In this document: positions 51,560 to 62,646 of the stretch, in pieces
How positions within the stretch are numbered: the first letter of the stretch is position 1
Layout: each line of letters starts with the position of its first letter
Assembly: GCF_003003355.1 (NCBI RefSeq)
Contig: NZ_PVTQ01000003.1
Span: forward strand, 124,001-188,000
Direction: 5' to 3'
DNA: 64,000 bases
Source: Donghicola tyrosinivorans
GTDB lineage: Bacteria; Pseudomonadota; Alphaproteobacteria; Rhodobacterales; Rhodobacteraceae
Notes under the pieces: generated by a model
What the model saw: the letters and a program-made list of their open reading frames with translations, nothing else
What the model was told of the DNA's origin: nothing
Databases searched by the model: none
Made by a program: the position numbers and the translations under genes

Positions 51560-52245
51560 GCCTGCCTCATCCCGTCATGCTGTTTGCAGCCGGTTTCGGC
51601 ACGAGAATGAAGCCTCTGACCGACACCCGTCCGAAGCCTCTGATCGAGGTCGCCGGAAAGCCCTTGCTGGATCATGCCCTTGATCTGGTACGGGTCGAAG
51701 GCGCGCCGCGCACGGTCGTCAACAGCCACTATCTGGGCGCCCAAATCGTGGCGCACCTAGACGGGCAGGACGTCGTGACCAGCCATGAAGACACCATCCT
51801 TGATACGGGCGGCGGGCTGCGCCACGCCTTGCCGTTGCTGGGTGATCAGACAGTGTTCACTATGAACACCGACGCGGTGTGGGCCGGTCCCAATCCGCTG
51901 CGGATGCTGGCTGATCACTGGAACCCCGACGTGATGGAGGCCCTGCTGCTGTGCCTGCCAAAGCCGCAAGCCATCGGCCACAAAGGGCAGGGGGATTTCG
52001 TCAGCGATCACGGCCCCGCCACCCGCGGCCCCGGTCTGGTCTATAGCGGCGTGCAGATCCTCAAGACCCAAGGGCTGGCTGTGATTGACGATCAGGTTTT
52101 CTCGCTCAACCGCCTTTGGGATGACATGATTGCGCGGCAAAGGCTGTTCATTCTTCCCTACACCGGCCTCTGGTGCGACGTGGGACACCCTGCGGGCATC
52201 CAACTGGCCGAAGACATGCTGGACCAACATAATGGCTCTGTTTGA
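51556..52245 (+). CDS. murU: N-acetylmuramate-1-phosphate uridylyltransferase MurU
   Basis: Nucleotidyltransferase of 229 residues that makes UDP-MurNAc in the anabolic cell-wall recycling route. The signature FAAGFGTRMKPLTDTRPKPL lies at the N terminus, with VFTMNTDAVWAG for the metal-binding Asp and LVYSGVQILKTQGLAV for product recognition. It overlaps amgK by ATGA and addB by 14 bases. This route bypasses MurA and is associated with fosfomycin tolerance. Confidence 0.9.
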   Translation: MSLPHPVMLFAAGFGTRMKPLTDTRPKPLIEVAGKPLLDHALDLVRVEGAPRTVVNSHYLGAQIVAHLDGQDVVTSHEDTILDTGGGLRHALPLLGDQTVFTMNTDAVWAGPNPLRMLADHWNPDVMEALLLCLPKPQAIGHKGQGDFVSDHGPATRGPGLVYSGVQILKTQGLAVIDDQVFSLNRLWDDMIARQRLFILPYTGLWCDVGHPAGIQLAEDMLDQHNGSV

Positions 52246-55213
52246 TCCCCACACCGGCCCCCGTATTTTCGGCCTGCCTCATGGCGTGGACTTTGCTGCT
52301 GAACTGGTGCGCGGGCTGATCCCGCGTCTGGACCGTCTGCCCCCTGAACAACAGGCACGGGCCGAACTGTATGTGGCCACGCCCCGTATGCAGCGGATCA
52401 TCACCGCCCATTTTGACAAGCACGGCCCCCGTTTCCTGCCGCGTATCCGGCTGATCGGTGATCTGGGACACCTGCCCGGACCTGATGTGCTGCCTGCGCC
52501 GATTTCATCCCTGCGCAAGCGGTTGGAGCTGGTGACACTGATCCGCCAACTTCTGACCAGCGCACCGGACATGGCACCACGCTCGGCCCTGTTCGATCTG
52601 GCGGACTCGCTGGCGCGTCTGCTGGATGAAATGCAGGGCGAAGGCGTTGTGCCAGAGGCCCTGCGCGGCTTGGACGTGACCGACCAGTCGGGCCACTGGC
52701 AGCGGGCGCTGACCTTTGTGAACATCGTCGAGCAATTCATCGAGAACAGCGAAGACCGCCCCGATGCCGAAGGCCGCCGCCGCGCGATTGTCGAGGCTCT
52801 GTGCGAGGCATGGGAAACCGCCGCGCCAAGCCATCCGGTGATCGTCGCAGGCTCAACCGGTTCGCGGGGCGCGACGGCGCTGTTTATGAAGGCGGTTGCG
52901 CATCTGCCCCAAGGGGCGGTGATCCTGCCGGGCTATGACACCGATCTGCCCGCCAATGTTTGGGACGGGATGGGTGATGCCCTGACCGCCGAGGATCACC
53001 CCCAGTACCGCTTTCGCCGCCTCATGAACCTGATCGGTTTTGCCCCCGATGACGTGCAGATGTGGTCTGACGGCGCCCCCGCCAGCCCCGCGCGCAACCG
53101 CCTTTTGTCTCTGGCACTGCGTCCTGCGCCGGTCACCGATGCGTGGCTGACCGAAGGCCCCGCGCTGCCCGATCTCGACCGCGCTTGCGAAGGTCTGACC
53201 TTGGTCGAGGCACCAAGCCCCCGCCTAGAAGCAGGGGCCATCGCCCTGATCATGCGTGAGGCGCTAGAGCAGAACCGATCCGTCGCGCTTATCAGCCCTG
53301 ACAGCATGCTAACCCGTCAGGTCCGCGCTGCCTTGGGCCGTTGGGGCATTGTGCCGGACGATTCCACCGGCCTGCCGCTGCCCCTCTCGCCCCCCGGTCG
53401 TCTGTTGCGACAAGTGGCGGATCTTTACGGCCAGCGCGTGGATGCTTTGTCGCTGCTGCGTATCCTGAAACACCCGCTGACCTGCGCGGGCAGCCCGACG
53501 TTGCAAAACGAACTGAATGATCAAGGCGTCCTGCGGCGCGGCCAACACCTGCTGCGCACGCGCGAACTTGAACTTGCCGTGCGTCGCGAAGGCTGTGCGT
53601 TCCCTGATGGCGACTGGCTGCGCAAATGGGCCACGCCCCGCGCCGAAAAGGACGAAGGGATTGAGGGTTGGATCACTTGGATCGAACAGACGATCCTTAG
53701 CGTCCCCGATCTGGGCGACGCGCCCCTGACCAACTACGTCGAAGATCACCTGAACCGGACCGAAAACATCGTGGCCGGTCCCGACGGCAACCCCGCCCCC
53801 CTCTGGGCCGAGGCTGCGGGCCGCACCGCAAAACCCGTGATCCAGGAATTGCGCCAAGAAGCCAGCGCCTGTGGCGATCTGACCGCCCACGATTACGCAG
53901 GACTGCTGTACGGCGTTCTGGCCACCGAAGAGGTCCGCGACCGTGACGCAGGCCATCCCATGGCAGCAATCTGGGGCACGCAAGAGGCCCGCGTGGGCCG
54001 CGCCGATGTGATGATCCTTGCGGGTCTGAACGAAGGCATGTGGCCCGGTGCGCCAAACCCTGATCCGTGGCTGAACCGAGCCATGCGGGCCCGTGTGGGA
54101 CTGCTGCTGCCGGAACGGCAGATCGGCCTCTCGGCCCATGACTTTCAGCAGGCGATCACCGCGCCCGAAGTTGTGCTGACCCGCGCGATCCGGTCCGAGG
54201 ACGCGCAGTCCGTGCCCTCGCGCTGGTTGAACCGTTTGATGAACCTGCTGAACGGTCTGCCTGACACCGGCGGGCGGGACGCGTTGCAAGGGATGAAGGA
54301 CCGCGGCGATCTTTGGGTCCGCTATGCCGAGGAACTTGAGCGTCTCGGTGACGTGCCCCGCGCCAAACGGCCCAGCCCTTGTCCGCCGGTCTCGGCCCGC
54401 CCCGATGCTATGTCGGTGACAGAGGTGCAGACCCTGATCCGCGACCCTTATGCGATCTACGCCAAGCACGTCCTGCGCCTGCGCCCGCTCGACCCGCTGT
54501 CCCGTGAACCGGACGCCCGCCTGCGCGGCACGGTGCTGCACGCGGTGCTGGAAGAATTCGTGAAATCGGCCCCCGTCACCGGCGCGCCGGAGGACAAAGA
54601 CCGCCTTCTGACCATCGCCCAGCGCGTGATCAACGCCGAAGTGCCGTGGTCCGTAACCCGCACCTTCTACATGTCGCGCATCCAGAAGTTCGCCGACTGG
54701 TTCATCGCCTGCGAGGCAGAGCGTCAAAAACACCAGCACCCCACCGCGTGGGAGGTCGACGGCAAGCTGGTGATGGAGACCGCCAAGTTCACCCTTCGCG
54801 CCAAGGCAGACCGGATGGACACGGATGATCGGGGCTATCTGGTTCTTTATGACTACAAAAGCGGCGCGGCACCCACGGGGCCGGAACAGAAGTACTATGA
54901 TAAACAGTTGCTTCTGATGTCGGCGATGGCCGAAGAGGGGGCCTTTGAAAACATCCCCCCGACCGAAGTCGCCCGCGCCAGCTACATCGCCCTGAGCAAG
55001 ATGAAAGAACAATCCGCCCCCGTGGAAGAGACCGAAGCCAGCACCATTCTGGCCGAATTCCACGCGCTGCTCAGTGCCTACCGCGATCCCGAACAGGGCT
55101 ATACCTCGCGGCGGGCGCCCAAGAACGAAGGGTTCGAAGGGGACTATGACCAACTGGCCCGCTTTGGCGAATGGGAAGCCACGGACCACCCAGAACGGGA
55201 GGTCCTGAAATGA
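52232..55213 (+). CDS. addB: Double-strand break repair protein AddB
   Basis: Subunit of the AddAB helicase-nuclease, 993 residues. The helicase-like N-terminal half contains YVATPRMQRIITAHF; the centre has VMILAGLNEGMWPGAPNPDP, typical of alphaproteobacterial AddB. The C-terminal RecB-type nuclease region includes RLRGTVLHAVLEEFVKS and LVLYDYKSGAAPTGPE, where the Asp and Lys are catalytic. ATG at 52232 lies inside murU; a longer upstream frame is non-homologous. It overlaps addA by ATGA. Confidence 0.94.
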   Translation: MALFDPHTGPRIFGLPHGVDFAAELVRGLIPRLDRLPPEQQARAELYVATPRMQRIITAHFDKHGPRFLPRIRLIGDLGHLPGPDVLPAPISSLRKRLELVTLIRQLLTSAPDMAPRSALFDLADSLARLLDEMQGEGVVPEALRGLDVTDQSGHWQRALTFVNIVEQFIENSEDRPDAEGRRRAIVEALCEAWETAAPSHPVIVAGSTGSRGATALFMKAVAHLPQGAVILPGYDTDLPANVWDGMGDALTAEDHPQYRFRRLMNLIGFAPDDVQMWSDGAPASPARNRLLSLALRPAPVTDAWLTEGPALPDLDRACEGLTLVEAPSPRLEAGAIALIMREALEQNRSVALISPDSMLTRQVRAALGRWGIVPDDSTGLPLPLSPPGRLLRQVADLYGQRVDALSLLRILKHPLTCAGSPTLQNELNDQGVLRRGQHLLRTRELELAVRREGCAFPDGDWLRKWATPRAEKDEGIEGWITWIEQTILSVPDLGDAPLTNYVEDHLNRTENIVAGPDGNPAPLWAEAAGRTAKPVIQELRQEASACGDLTAHDYAGLLYGVLATEEVRDRDAGHPMAAIWGTQEARVGRADVMILAGLNEGMWPGAPNPDPWLNRAMRARVGLLLPERQIGLSAHDFQQAITAPEVVLTRAIRSEDAQSVPSRWLNRLMNLLNGLPDTGGRDALQGMKDRGDLWVRYAEELERLGDVPRAKRPSPCPPVSARPDAMSVTEVQTLIRDPYAIYAKHVLRLRPLDPLSREPDARLRGTVLHAVLEEFVKSAPVTGAPEDKDRLLTIAQRVINAEVPWSVTRTFYMSRIQKFADWFIACEAERQKHQHPTAWEVDGKLVMETAKFTLRAKADRMDTDDRGYLVLYDYKSGAAPTGPEQKYYDKQLLLMSAMAEEGAFENIPPTEVARASYIALSKMKEQSAPVEETEASTILAEFHALLSAYRDPEQGYTSRRAPKNEGFEGDYDQLARFGEWEATDHPEREVLK

Positions 55214-58200
55214 GTGCGATGAACGACGCAACGCTGGCGCAAATCCGCGCCGCAAATCCGCATATGTCCACTTGGCTGGCCGCCAACGCAGGCTCGGGCA
55301 AAACACGTGTGCTGACCGACCGCGTAGCCCGCCTGCTGCTGACTGGGGTCGAGCCTCAGCACATCCTGTGTCTGACCTACACCAAAGCCGCCGCATCCGA
55401 GATGCAGAACCGCCTGTTCAAGCGACTTGGGGAATGGGCGATGCTGGACGCGGATTCGCTGCGGGCGCAGCTGCGTGATATGGGCGAAGAGGGGCTGATC
55501 ACCCCCGAACGTCTGGCCCACGCCCGCACGCTCTTTGCCCGCGCGATTGAGACGCCGGGTGGCCTGAAAATCCAGACCATCCACTCGTTCTGCGGATCGC
55601 TGCTGCGCCGTTTCCCGCTAGAAGCCGGCGTCAGCCCCCAGTTTACCGAGATGGAAGACCGCGCCGCGCAGCTTTTGCGCCTTGAGGTGCTAGAGCGCAT
55701 TAACCAGGACGAACCGGCGCTGCTGGACGGGCTGTCCAGCTACTTGGACGAAATGAGCCTGCCCTCATTGCTGTCCGCCATCGTCAGCCGCCATGACGAA
55801 CTGCTGCCCCATCCGGGGCGTGATGCGATCTGGAAAGCCTTTGATCTGCCCGCCGGTTTCACCACCCGCGACATGCTGGGGCGGGTCTTCTTGGGGGATG
55901 AGGCGGACCTTTTGGCGGAACTGATCCCGATCCTTGATGCCTCGGGCGGCAATGACGAAAAGGCCGCGACTAAACTGAAAGGCATCACCGGTCTGAACCT
56001 GAATGCCCTGACGATCCTTGAGGACGTTCTGTTGACCGGCAGCGGCGCGAAAGAGCCCTTTACCGCCAAAATCGGCAGTCTGCCGAAGAAAGCCGTGCAA
56101 AAAGGCCCCGCCGCCCACCTGATGGACAGGCTGGAAAACCTGATGCGGCGGGTCGAGGATGCCCGCGGCCAGCGGCTGGCCCTGTCGGCAGCGCAAAAGG
56201 CCCTTAGCCTGAATGACTTTGCCGCCGAATTCCTAACCCATTATGCGCAGGCCAAACAGATGCGCGGGGCGCTGGACTTTGACGACTTGATCCGCAAGGC
56301 AGGCCAGCTGTTGACCAGCGCGGCAGTGGCGCAATGGGTTCTGTACCGTCTGGACGGCGGCATTGACCACATTCTGGTGGATGAGGCGCAGGACACCAGC
56401 CCGTCACAATGGCGGGTGATTGCGGCTTTGGCGCAGGAATTCACCAGCGGCGAAGGGGCCCGTTCGGATGTCGAGCGGACGATCTTTGTGGTCGGCGACA
56501 AAAAGCAATCGATCTACAGCTTCCAAGGGGCCGACCCCCGCGCCTTTGACGCGATGATGGAACGGTTCCGGCATGATCTGCAAACGGTCGACGCGCCGTT
56601 CCAATCGATGGAACTGCAATATTCCTTCCGCTCGTCCGCTGCCATTCTGGACAGCGTAGACCATGTCTTCCGCGAGAATTTTGCGCGCGAAGTCGGCCAA
56701 AGCGCCACCCACCGCGCGTTCAAATCCGCCCTGCCGGGCCGCGTGGACCTGTGGCCGTTCTTTGAAAAGACCAATGATGAGGACGAAGACGCCCTTTGGT
56801 ACGATCCGGTGGATCGCATTGGCAGCTCTTCCCCCGAAATCCAGTTGGCCCGTCAGATCGCAATGGAAATCCGCCGAATGATCGACGCGGGCGAGACTAT
56901 TCCCGATGAGATCAAAGGACAGACCATCCGCCGAAAGGTGCGCCCCGGTGATTTCCTGATCCTTGTACAAAGCCGCAGCGCCCTGTTCAGCGAATTGATC
57001 CGCGCCTGTAAGGCCGAAGAACTGCCCATCGCCGGATCGGACCGTCTGAAGGTGGGCGGCGAATTGGCCGTGCGCGATCTTGGGGCCTTGCTGGCGTTTC
57101 TGGCCCTGCCAGAAGACGATCTGGCGCTGGCCACGGCCCTACGCTCGCCCCTATTCGGGTGGAGCGAACAGCAGCTGTTCAGCCTGTCCCATACCCGAAG
57201 GCAGCCGCGCCTTTGGGCCGCGCTGCGCGATACGCCCGAACACAAGGACACCATCGACACCCTGCAAGACCTGCGGAACCACGCGGACTTTTTGCGCCCG
57301 TTTGATCTGATCGAACGCATCCTGACCGTCCACAAAGGGCGCTTTAACCTGCTGTCCCGACTAGGCCCCGAGGCCGAGGACGGCATCAACGCCCTACTGA
57401 CCCAAGCCATGCGCTATGAAGCGCAAGACGTGCCCGATCTGACCGGCTTTCTGACGTGGATGCAGACCGACGATCTAGAGATCAAACGCCAGATCGACGC
57501 CGAAGGAGATGAGATCCGCGTGATGACGGTGCATGGCTCGAAAGGGCTTGAGGCGCCGATTGTGATCCTGCCTGACGCCGCCAAACGGCAGGCCCCCAAG
57601 GGCAACGACATTCTGCCCGTGGGCGATATCCACGCGTGGCGCCAACCCAGCGCCGAGCGGCCCGCGGTCATGGATGCCTCGAACGCCGAGATTGTCGGAA
57701 GCCAGAATGATGAACGCTTCCGCCTGCTTTATGTGGCGATGACGCGGGCAGAAAAGTGGCTGATCGTGGCGGGGGCCAAGGACAAGGGCAAGTACCCCGA
57801 AAGCTGGTACAGCATCGTGGAAAAGGCCCTACAGGATCAGGAAACGCCCGAACACGACTACGGCTTTGGCAAAGGTTTGCGCCTGACCCACGGGGATTGG
57901 GACGGGCTGCCGGTGCAGGATATGCCCCGTGCCACTAAGGAAACCGTTACGCTGCCCGCCTATGCCACCACACAGCCTCCCTTGCCGCCAGTAAGCGTGC
58001 GGGCGCGGACGGCCTCGGACCTTGGCGGGGCCAAGGCGCTACCGGGCGATGCTGGCCGCGATCAAGACGCGGCGATGGACTACGGCGATATGATCCACAA
58101 ACTGCTTGAGGTGCTGCCAACGCGCCCGCGTGCCCAATGGGAAGGCACCGCCGCACGTCTTTTGGCAGGAAAAGAACCGTCGGTCGCGCTGATGGCACAG

Positions 58201-58566
58201 GCCGAGGCAATTGTCGTGTTGGAAGATACCGAACTGGCCCATCTGTTCGCGCAAGACACCTTGCAAGAGGTCGAACTGACCACATCCCTCAACGGGCAGA
58301 CCTTGCACTGCAAGATCGACTGCATGGTGATGAAAGACGGGCTGATCGAGGTGATCGACTACAAGACCAACAGAACCGTTCCGGATGCGCCAGAGCAGAC
58401 TCCAGAAGGGCTTTTGCGGCAAATGGCTGCATATCAGGCCGCTTTGGCGCAATTGTACCCGACCCATAAGATCGTGGCAAAACTGCTTTGGACGCACACC
58501 AGAACCCTGACAGAACTGCCCGATACACTGCTTCGTGAAGCGCTGGTACGCGCAGGGCTTGCTTGA
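55210..58566 (+). CDS. addA: Double-strand break repair helicase-nuclease AddA
   Basis: UvrD-type helicase and RecB-type nuclease of 1118 residues. Walker A GSGKT is at residues 28-32 ([16 protein letters not shown]); motif II is [14 protein letters not shown]; motif III-IV regions include [18 protein letters not shown] and [18 protein letters not shown]. The C-terminal nuclease motif is [14 protein letters not shown]. With AddB it processes DNA double-strand ends and responds to Chi-like sites. It overlaps addB by ATGA. Confidence 0.96.
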   Translation: MSAMNDATLAQIRAANPHMSTWLAANAGSGKTRVLTDRVARLLLTGVEPQHILCLTYTKAAASEMQNRLFKRLGEWAMLDADSLRAQLRDMGEEGLITPERLAHARTLFARAIETPGGLKIQTIHSFCGSLLRRFPLEAGVSPQFTEMEDRAAQLLRLEVLERINQDEPALLDGLSSYLDEMSLPSLLSAIVSRHDELLPHPGRDAIWKAFDLPAGFTTRDMLGRVFLGDEADLLAELIPILDASGGNDEKAATKLKGITGLNLNALTILEDVLLTGSGAKEPFTAKIGSLPKKAVQKGPAAHLMDRLENLMRRVEDARGQRLALSAAQKALSLNDFAAEFLTHYAQAKQMRGALDFDDLIRKAGQLLTSAAVAQWVLYRLDGGIDHILVDEAQDTSPSQWRVIAALAQEFTSGEGARSDVERTIFVVGDKKQSIYSFQGADPRAFDAMMERFRHDLQTVDAPFQSMELQYSFRSSAAILDSVDHVFRENFAREVGQSATHRAFKSALPGRVDLWPFFEKTNDEDEDALWYDPVDRIGSSSPEIQLARQIAMEIRRMIDAGETIPDEIKGQTIRRKVRPGDFLILVQSRSALFSELIRACKAEELPIAGSDRLKVGGELAVRDLGALLAFLALPEDDLALATALRSPLFGWSEQQLFSLSHTRRQPRLWAALRDTPEHKDTIDTLQDLRNHADFLRPFDLIERILTVHKGRFNLLSRLGPEAEDGINALLTQAMRYEAQDVPDLTGFLTWMQTDDLEIKRQIDAEGDEIRVMTVHGSKGLEAPIVILPDAAKRQAPKGNDILPVGDIHAWRQPSAERPAVMDASNAEIVGSQNDERFRLLYVAMTRAEKWLIVAGAKDKGKYPESWYSIVEKALQDQETPEHDYGFGKGLRLTHGDWDGLPVQDMPRATKETVTLPAYATTQPPLPPVSVRARTASDLGGAKALPGDAGRDQDAAMDYGDMIHKLLEVLPTRPRAQWEGTAARLLAGKEPSVALMAQAEAIVVLEDTELAHLFAQDTLQEVELTTSLNGQTLHCKIDCMVMKDGLIEVIDYKTNRTVPDAPEQTPEGLLRQMAAYQAALAQLYPTHKIVAKLLWTHTRTLTELPDTLLREALVRAGLA

Positions 58567-58628
58567 CGCTGGCCTTGCCCGCACTTACGTTCCGCATCAA
58601 CCAAGAGCCCGCTTTAGGAGTGAGAGAT

Positions 58629-58949
58629 ATGGCCACTGTTGCCGTTACCGACGAAACCTTCGATGCCGAAGTGAAAAATTCCTCTGTTCCCGTGGTCGTA
58701 GACTTCTGGGCCGAATGGTGCGGCCCCTGTAAACAGATCGGCCCCGTTCTGGAAGAACTGTCGTCCGAGATGGAAGGCCAGATCAAAGTCGTGAAAGTGG
58801 ACGTAGACAACAACCAGCAGTGGGCGTCGCAGCTGGGTGTTCGCGGTATCCCCGCGCTGTTCATCTTCAAGGATGGCGAAGTTGTTTCGAACCGCGCCGG
58901 TGCTGCCCCCAAGGCCGCGCTGAAGTCGTGGATCGAAGACTCGATCTAA
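58629..58949 (+). CDS. trxA: Thioredoxin TrxA
   Basis: Cytoplasmic disulfide reductase of 106 residues with the active site WCGPC at residues 30-34 in [17 protein letters not shown] and the cis-Pro region [14 protein letters not shown] at 58629 follows AGGAG; in-frame starts upstream lie in the spacer after addA. It is 62 bases from addA and ends before a strong terminator. Confidence 0.97.
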   Translation: MATVAVTDETFDAEVKNSSVPVVVDFWAEWCGPCKQIGPVLEELSSEMEGQIKVVKVDVDNNQQWASQLGVRGIPALFIFKDGEVVSNRAGAAPKAALKSWIEDSI

Positions 58950-58972
58950 GGCGGCCCGCCCGCACGTCTTTC

Positions 58973-59004
58973 AAGGGCGCCCTCTGCAACGGGGCGCCCT
59001 TTTT
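58973..59004 (+). terminator. Terminator after trxA
   Basis: AGGGCGCC pairs with GGCGCCCT around an 11-base loop, followed directly by TTTT. It closes the PAS-tsaE-amgK-murU-addBA-trxA transcript. Confidence 0.9.
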
Positions 59005-59028
59005 CGTATCAGCATTCAAGAGGCAGCA

Positions 59029-59589
59029 ATGTCACAGAACGAATTCCCCGGCTGGCACGGCACCACGATCATCGGCGTCCGCCGCGGAGACGAGGTTTGC
59101 GTGGCCGGCGACGGTCAGGTCAGCCTTGGCAACACCGTGATCAAAGGCAGCGCCCGCAAGGTGCGCCGTATCACCCCCGGCGGGCATCCGGTTGTGGTGG
59201 GCTTTGCGGGCTCGACCGCAGACGCGTTCACCCTGCTGGAACGCCTTGAGGCCAAGCTTGAGGCCACCCCCGGTCAGTTGGCCCGCGCTAGCGTGGAACT
59301 GGCAAAGGACTGGCGCACGGACAAATACCTGCAAAAGCTTGAGGCGATGCTGATCGTGACCGACGGCAAGGAACTGATGGTGATCACCGGTGCAGGTGAC
59401 GTGCTGGAACCCGAACACGGCATCGCGGCGATTGGTTCGGGCGGCATGTATGCCCTGTCGGCGGCCCGTGGTCTGGCGGAAAACCCCGACCTTTCGGCCC
59501 AAGAGATCGCAGAAAAGGCGATGGCGATTGCCAGCGATATCTGCGTTTTCACCAACGGCAACCTGACCATCGAAACGATCAAGGCCTAA
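59029..59589 (+). CDS. hslV: ATP-dependent protease subunit HslV
   Basis: Proteasome-like peptidase of 186 residues. The catalytic Thr is at residue 12 after an N-terminal propeptide ([15 protein letters not shown]), as usual in alphaproteobacteria. Other family blocks are [40 protein letters not shown] and [14 protein letters not shown]. It works with HslU (65 bases downstream) in degrading misfolded and regulatory proteins under stress. Confidence 0.97.
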   Translation: MSQNEFPGWHGTTIIGVRRGDEVCVAGDGQVSLGNTVIKGSARKVRRITPGGHPVVVGFAGSTADAFTLLERLEAKLEATPGQLARASVELAKDWRTDKYLQKLEAMLIVTDGKELMVITGAGDVLEPEHGIAAIGSGGMYALSAARGLAENPDLSAQEIAEKAMAIASDICVFTNGNLTIETIKA

Positions 59590-59653
59590 GGCTTTATTTC
59601 GGGCGCGGCGCTGCCTATCTCAGGCGCAGCCCGCCCAATTACAGGAGATTTCC

Positions 59654-60964
59654 ATGTCCGATCTCACCCCGCGCGAAATCGTCAGCGAGCTGGACCGCTT
59701 TATCATCGGTCAGGCCGAGGCCAAGCGCGCCGTGGCGGTCGCTCTGCGCTCGCGCTGGCGTCGGCAGCATCTGCCCGCCGCGCTGCAGGACGAAGTGTAC
59801 CCCAAGAACATCCTGATGATCGGGCCCACCGGCGTCGGTAAGACCGAAATCAGCCGCCGTCTGGCCAAGCTGGCCCGCGCCCCCTTTGTGAAGGTCGAGG
59901 CGACCAAATTCACCGAGGTCGGCTATGTGGGCCGCGACGTGGAACAGATCATCCGCGATCTGATGGATGCCGCGATGATCACCACCCGTGAGAACATGCG
60001 CGAAGACGTGAAATCCCGCGCCATCGAATCCGCCGAGGAACGCGTGATCAGCGCCATCGCTGGCGAAGACGCCCGCGACAGCACCCGCGAGATGTTCCGC
60101 AAGAAATTGCGCTCGGGTGAATTGGACGACAAGGAAATCACCATCGAAGTGCAGGACAGCACCAACCCTCTGGGCGGCATGATGGACATTCCCGGCCAGC
60201 CCGGCAGCCAGATGGGCATGCTGAACCTTGGCGATATGTTCGGAAAGGCCTTTGGTGGCCGCACCGTCCGCAAGAAGGTCTCCGTAGCCGACAGCTATGA
60301 GCTGCTGATGGGCGAAGAGGCCGACAAGCTGCTGGACGACGAACAGATCAAACGCGCCGCTCTGGAAGCGGTCGAGCAGAACGGCATCGTCTTTATTGAT
60401 GAGATCGACAAAGTCTGCGCCCGCTCGGACGCCCGTGGTGGCGATGTCAGCCGCGAAGGTGTGCAGCGAGATCTGCTGCCGCTGATCGAAGGCACTACCG
60501 TCAGCACCAAGCACGGCCCGATCCGCACGGACCACATCCTGTTCATCGCCTCAGGCGCATTCCACATCGCAAAGCCCTCGGACATGCTGCCTGAATTGCA
60601 GGGCCGTCTGCCGATCCGCGTGGAACTGAAGGCGCTGACCGAAGGCGATTTCGTCCGCATCCTGACCGAGACCGACAACGCGCTAACTCGCCAATACGCG
60701 GCGCTGCTAAAGACCGAAGGCGTCACGATTGAATTCAGCGAAGACGGCATCGCCGAGATTGCCCGCATCGCCGCCGAGGTGAACCGCACTGTGGAGAACA
60801 TCGGCGCCCGCCGCCTTTACACAGTGATGGAGCGGGTCTTCGAGGAACTGTCCTTTGTGGCCCCCGATCTGGGCGAGCAGCTGATCACCATCAACGCGGA
60901 ATATGTGCGCAAGTATGTGGGCGATCTGGCAGCCTCGACCGACCTCAGCCGTTACGTGCTGTAA
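59654..60964 (+). CDS. hslU: HslU ATPase (ClpY)
   Basis: Unfoldase of the HslUV protease, 436 residues. Walker A GPTGVGKT is at 57-64; Walker B is [15 protein letters not shown]; the sensor region [16 protein letters not shown] and the C-terminal tail DLSRYVL, which docks into HslV, are intact. The I domain (about residues 110-230) is Met/Gly-rich. Convergent with smr. Confidence 0.97.
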   Translation: MSDLTPREIVSELDRFIIGQAEAKRAVAVALRSRWRRQHLPAALQDEVYPKNILMIGPTGVGKTEISRRLAKLARAPFVKVEATKFTEVGYVGRDVEQIIRDLMDAAMITTRENMREDVKSRAIESAEERVISAIAGEDARDSTREMFRKKLRSGELDDKEITIEVQDSTNPLGGMMDIPGQPGSQMGMLNLGDMFGKAFGGRTVRKKVSVADSYELLMGEEADKLLDDEQIKRAALEAVEQNGIVFIDEIDKVCARSDARGGDVSREGVQRDLLPLIEGTTVSTKHGPIRTDHILFIASGAFHIAKPSDMLPELQGRLPIRVELKALTEGDFVRILTETDNALTRQYAALLKTEGVTIEFSEDGIAEIARIAAEVNRTVENIGARRLYTVMERVFEELSFVAPDLGEQLITINAEYVRKYVGDLAASTDLSRYVL

Positions 60965-60970
60965 CGGCGC

Positions 60971-61606
60971 TTACAAAGACCGGTTGCGGCGCAGATAGAT
61001 GTAATATGCGCCGCCGCCGCCGTGTTTCAGGTGCGCGTTGCGGACCTGTAGCACGATAGGTGACAAGGGCGGCATTTGCAGCCAGTGCGGCACCTGATGG
61101 CGCAACGCCCCGTGACGCTCGGGGATAGGGCCGTTGGTGTCCTTGACCTTACCCTTGCCAGTAATCACCAGAACCAGACGATGACCCGCCGTGTAGCTGC
61201 GCATAATAAAGGCGACCAGCGTCGGATGCGCCTGCGCCAGCGTCAGACCGTGCAAGTCGATCCGCGCTTCGGGGTCCAGACGGCCCCGCTTCATCTGGGT
61301 GTGGGTCTTTTTATGCATGTTCAAAGGCGCGCCCGCGATATCGTCTTCAATCGCGGGGGCCAGATCATGGGTACGCTTGCGGCCCAGCTTGGCCTTTGAG
61401 CCAATGACAAAGGGCTTCAGGCCCGCTGTCACCTCTGCCGGCGTGTCGACCGAGCGGGGCACCGCCTTTCGGACGGGTTTGGGCAGCCATTCGGCCTCAT
61501 CGTCGATCCGTTTTTTGCGGCGCACGGGATGCATGGGGTCCGCTGTGCGGCGAACCTTATCCCATAGTTCTTCTTCGTCGGGGTTCAGCTTGCGGCGACG
61601 GCTCAT
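60971..61606 (-). CDS. Smr-domain protein
   Basis: A 211-residue protein with a basic N-terminal region and a C-terminal Smr domain: the DxH motif is in ARIDLHGLTLAQAHPTL, followed by RLVLVITGKGKV (the GxGxG-type loop) and LQVRNAHLKHGGGGAYYIYL. Smr domains are nucleic-acid-binding or cleaving; here the catalytic DLHG is intact. It overlaps mltA by ATGA. Confidence 0.93.
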   Translation of the reverse strand: MSRRRKLNPDEEELWDKVRRTADPMHPVRRKKRIDDEAEWLPKPVRKAVPRSVDTPAEVTAGLKPFVIGSKAKLGRKRTHDLAPAIEDDIAGAPLNMHKKTHTQMKRGRLDPEARIDLHGLTLAQAHPTLVAFIMRSYTAGHRLVLVITGKGKVKDTNGPIPERHGALRHQVPHWLQMPPLSPIVLQVRNAHLKHGGGGAYYIYLRRNRSL

Positions 61607-62646
61607 CCGGCCGGATCCTCGGTCAGGCTGGCAAAGGCCCGTTGGATCGGCATCAGCACAATCATGCGGCCGCTGTCCTTCATCTCTCCGGCCAGACGCC
61701 CTGCATCATCGCCCGTGCCGACAAAAACGTCCGCCCGCTGCGCCCCTTTGATGGCCGATCCGGTATCCTGCGCGATCATCAAGCGCCGCATGGGCATCGC
61801 GCCCTCTTTTTCCACCCAGACGGGGCTGCCAAGGGTCACCCACGCAGGGTCCACCGCGATCGAGCGCATCGGCGTGATCGAACGGTTCATCGCCCCCAAA
61901 GGCCCTTTGTTCGCAGGAACGCCCCGCACTTCGCGGAAGAACACATATGAAGGGTTGTGCCGCAGCAGCTCTGGCCCATCGACGGGGTTATTACGCACCC
62001 AATTGCGGATCACCTGTGCGCTGACCTGATGGCTTTCAAAAATGCCTCGGCGCACCAGTTCCTGCCCGATCGAGCGGTAGGTGTGCCCGTTCGCCCCGCC
62101 ATAGCCCACGCGCATCATCCGCCCGTCGGTCATGCGCAACCGGCCTGACCCTTGGATTTGCAGAAAGAACAGCTCGACCGGATCGTCCACATAGGCAATC
62201 TCAAGGCCGCGACCGGTCATCTGGTTGCTTTCCTCAATCTGGCGACGGGTCAGCCACGGACCGCTAGCGCGGGCCTCTTTCGGCATCCGATAAAGGGGAT
62301 AGCGAAAACGGCCCGACTGACGGGTAGAAGCATCCAGTTCCGGCTCAAAATACCCTGTGAACAGGGGATCGGCCCCGTCAGTGATCAGAACGGGACGGAA
62401 GAACAATTCAAAGAAAGCGCGGGGGTTGGCGGTCTGGTCCTTGGCAACGGAACACAGGCTTTGCCAGTCAGGACCGCGCATATCACCGCAGGTCTCCAGA
62501 AACGCGGAAAGGGCCGCGCCGTGATCGTCGCTGGCCCATCCATCCAGATCGTCAAAACTCAGTAGTTGGGTCACGGGTTCCTCGCCAAGGGCAGGCGCCA
62601 CCCACAGGGACAGCGCCAGAAGAATGCCGCCGAGGGACCGGATCAT
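61603..62646 (-). CDS. mltA: Membrane-bound lytic transglycosylase MltA
   Basis: Peptidoglycan lytic transglycosylase of 347 residues with a signal peptide (SLGGILLALSLWVAPALG). MltA features are LFTGYFEPELDAS, EIAYVDDPVELFFLQIQGSG, and the C-terminal 3D-type region LMIAQDTGSAIKGAQRADVF with its catalytic Asp in AQDTG. ATG at 62646 is used; an in-frame start at 62709 lies in timA. It overlaps timA by ATGA and smr by ATGA. Confidence 0.93.
   Translation of the reverse strand: MIRSLGGILLALSLWVAPALGEEPVTQLLSFDDLDGWASDDHGAALSAFLETCGDMRGPDWQSLCSVAKDQTANPRAFFELFFRPVLITDGADPLFTGYFEPELDASTRQSGRFRYPLYRMPKEARASGPWLTRRQIEESNQMTGRGLEIAYVDDPVELFFLQIQGSGRLRMTDGRMMRVGYGGANGHTYRSIGQELVRRGIFESHQVSAQVIRNWVRNNPVDGPELLRHNPSYVFFREVRGVPANKGPLGAMNRSITPMRSIAVDPAWVTLGSPVWVEKEGAMPMRRLMIAQDTGSAIKGAQRADVFVGTGDDAGRLAGEMKDSGRMIVLMPIQRAFASLTEDPAG

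Noticed and set aside
53309-55396. Long open frame on the minus strand opposite addB
   Set aside because: Antisense to a clear AddB gene; composition is His/Gln/Arg-rich as in shadow frames, with no domain.
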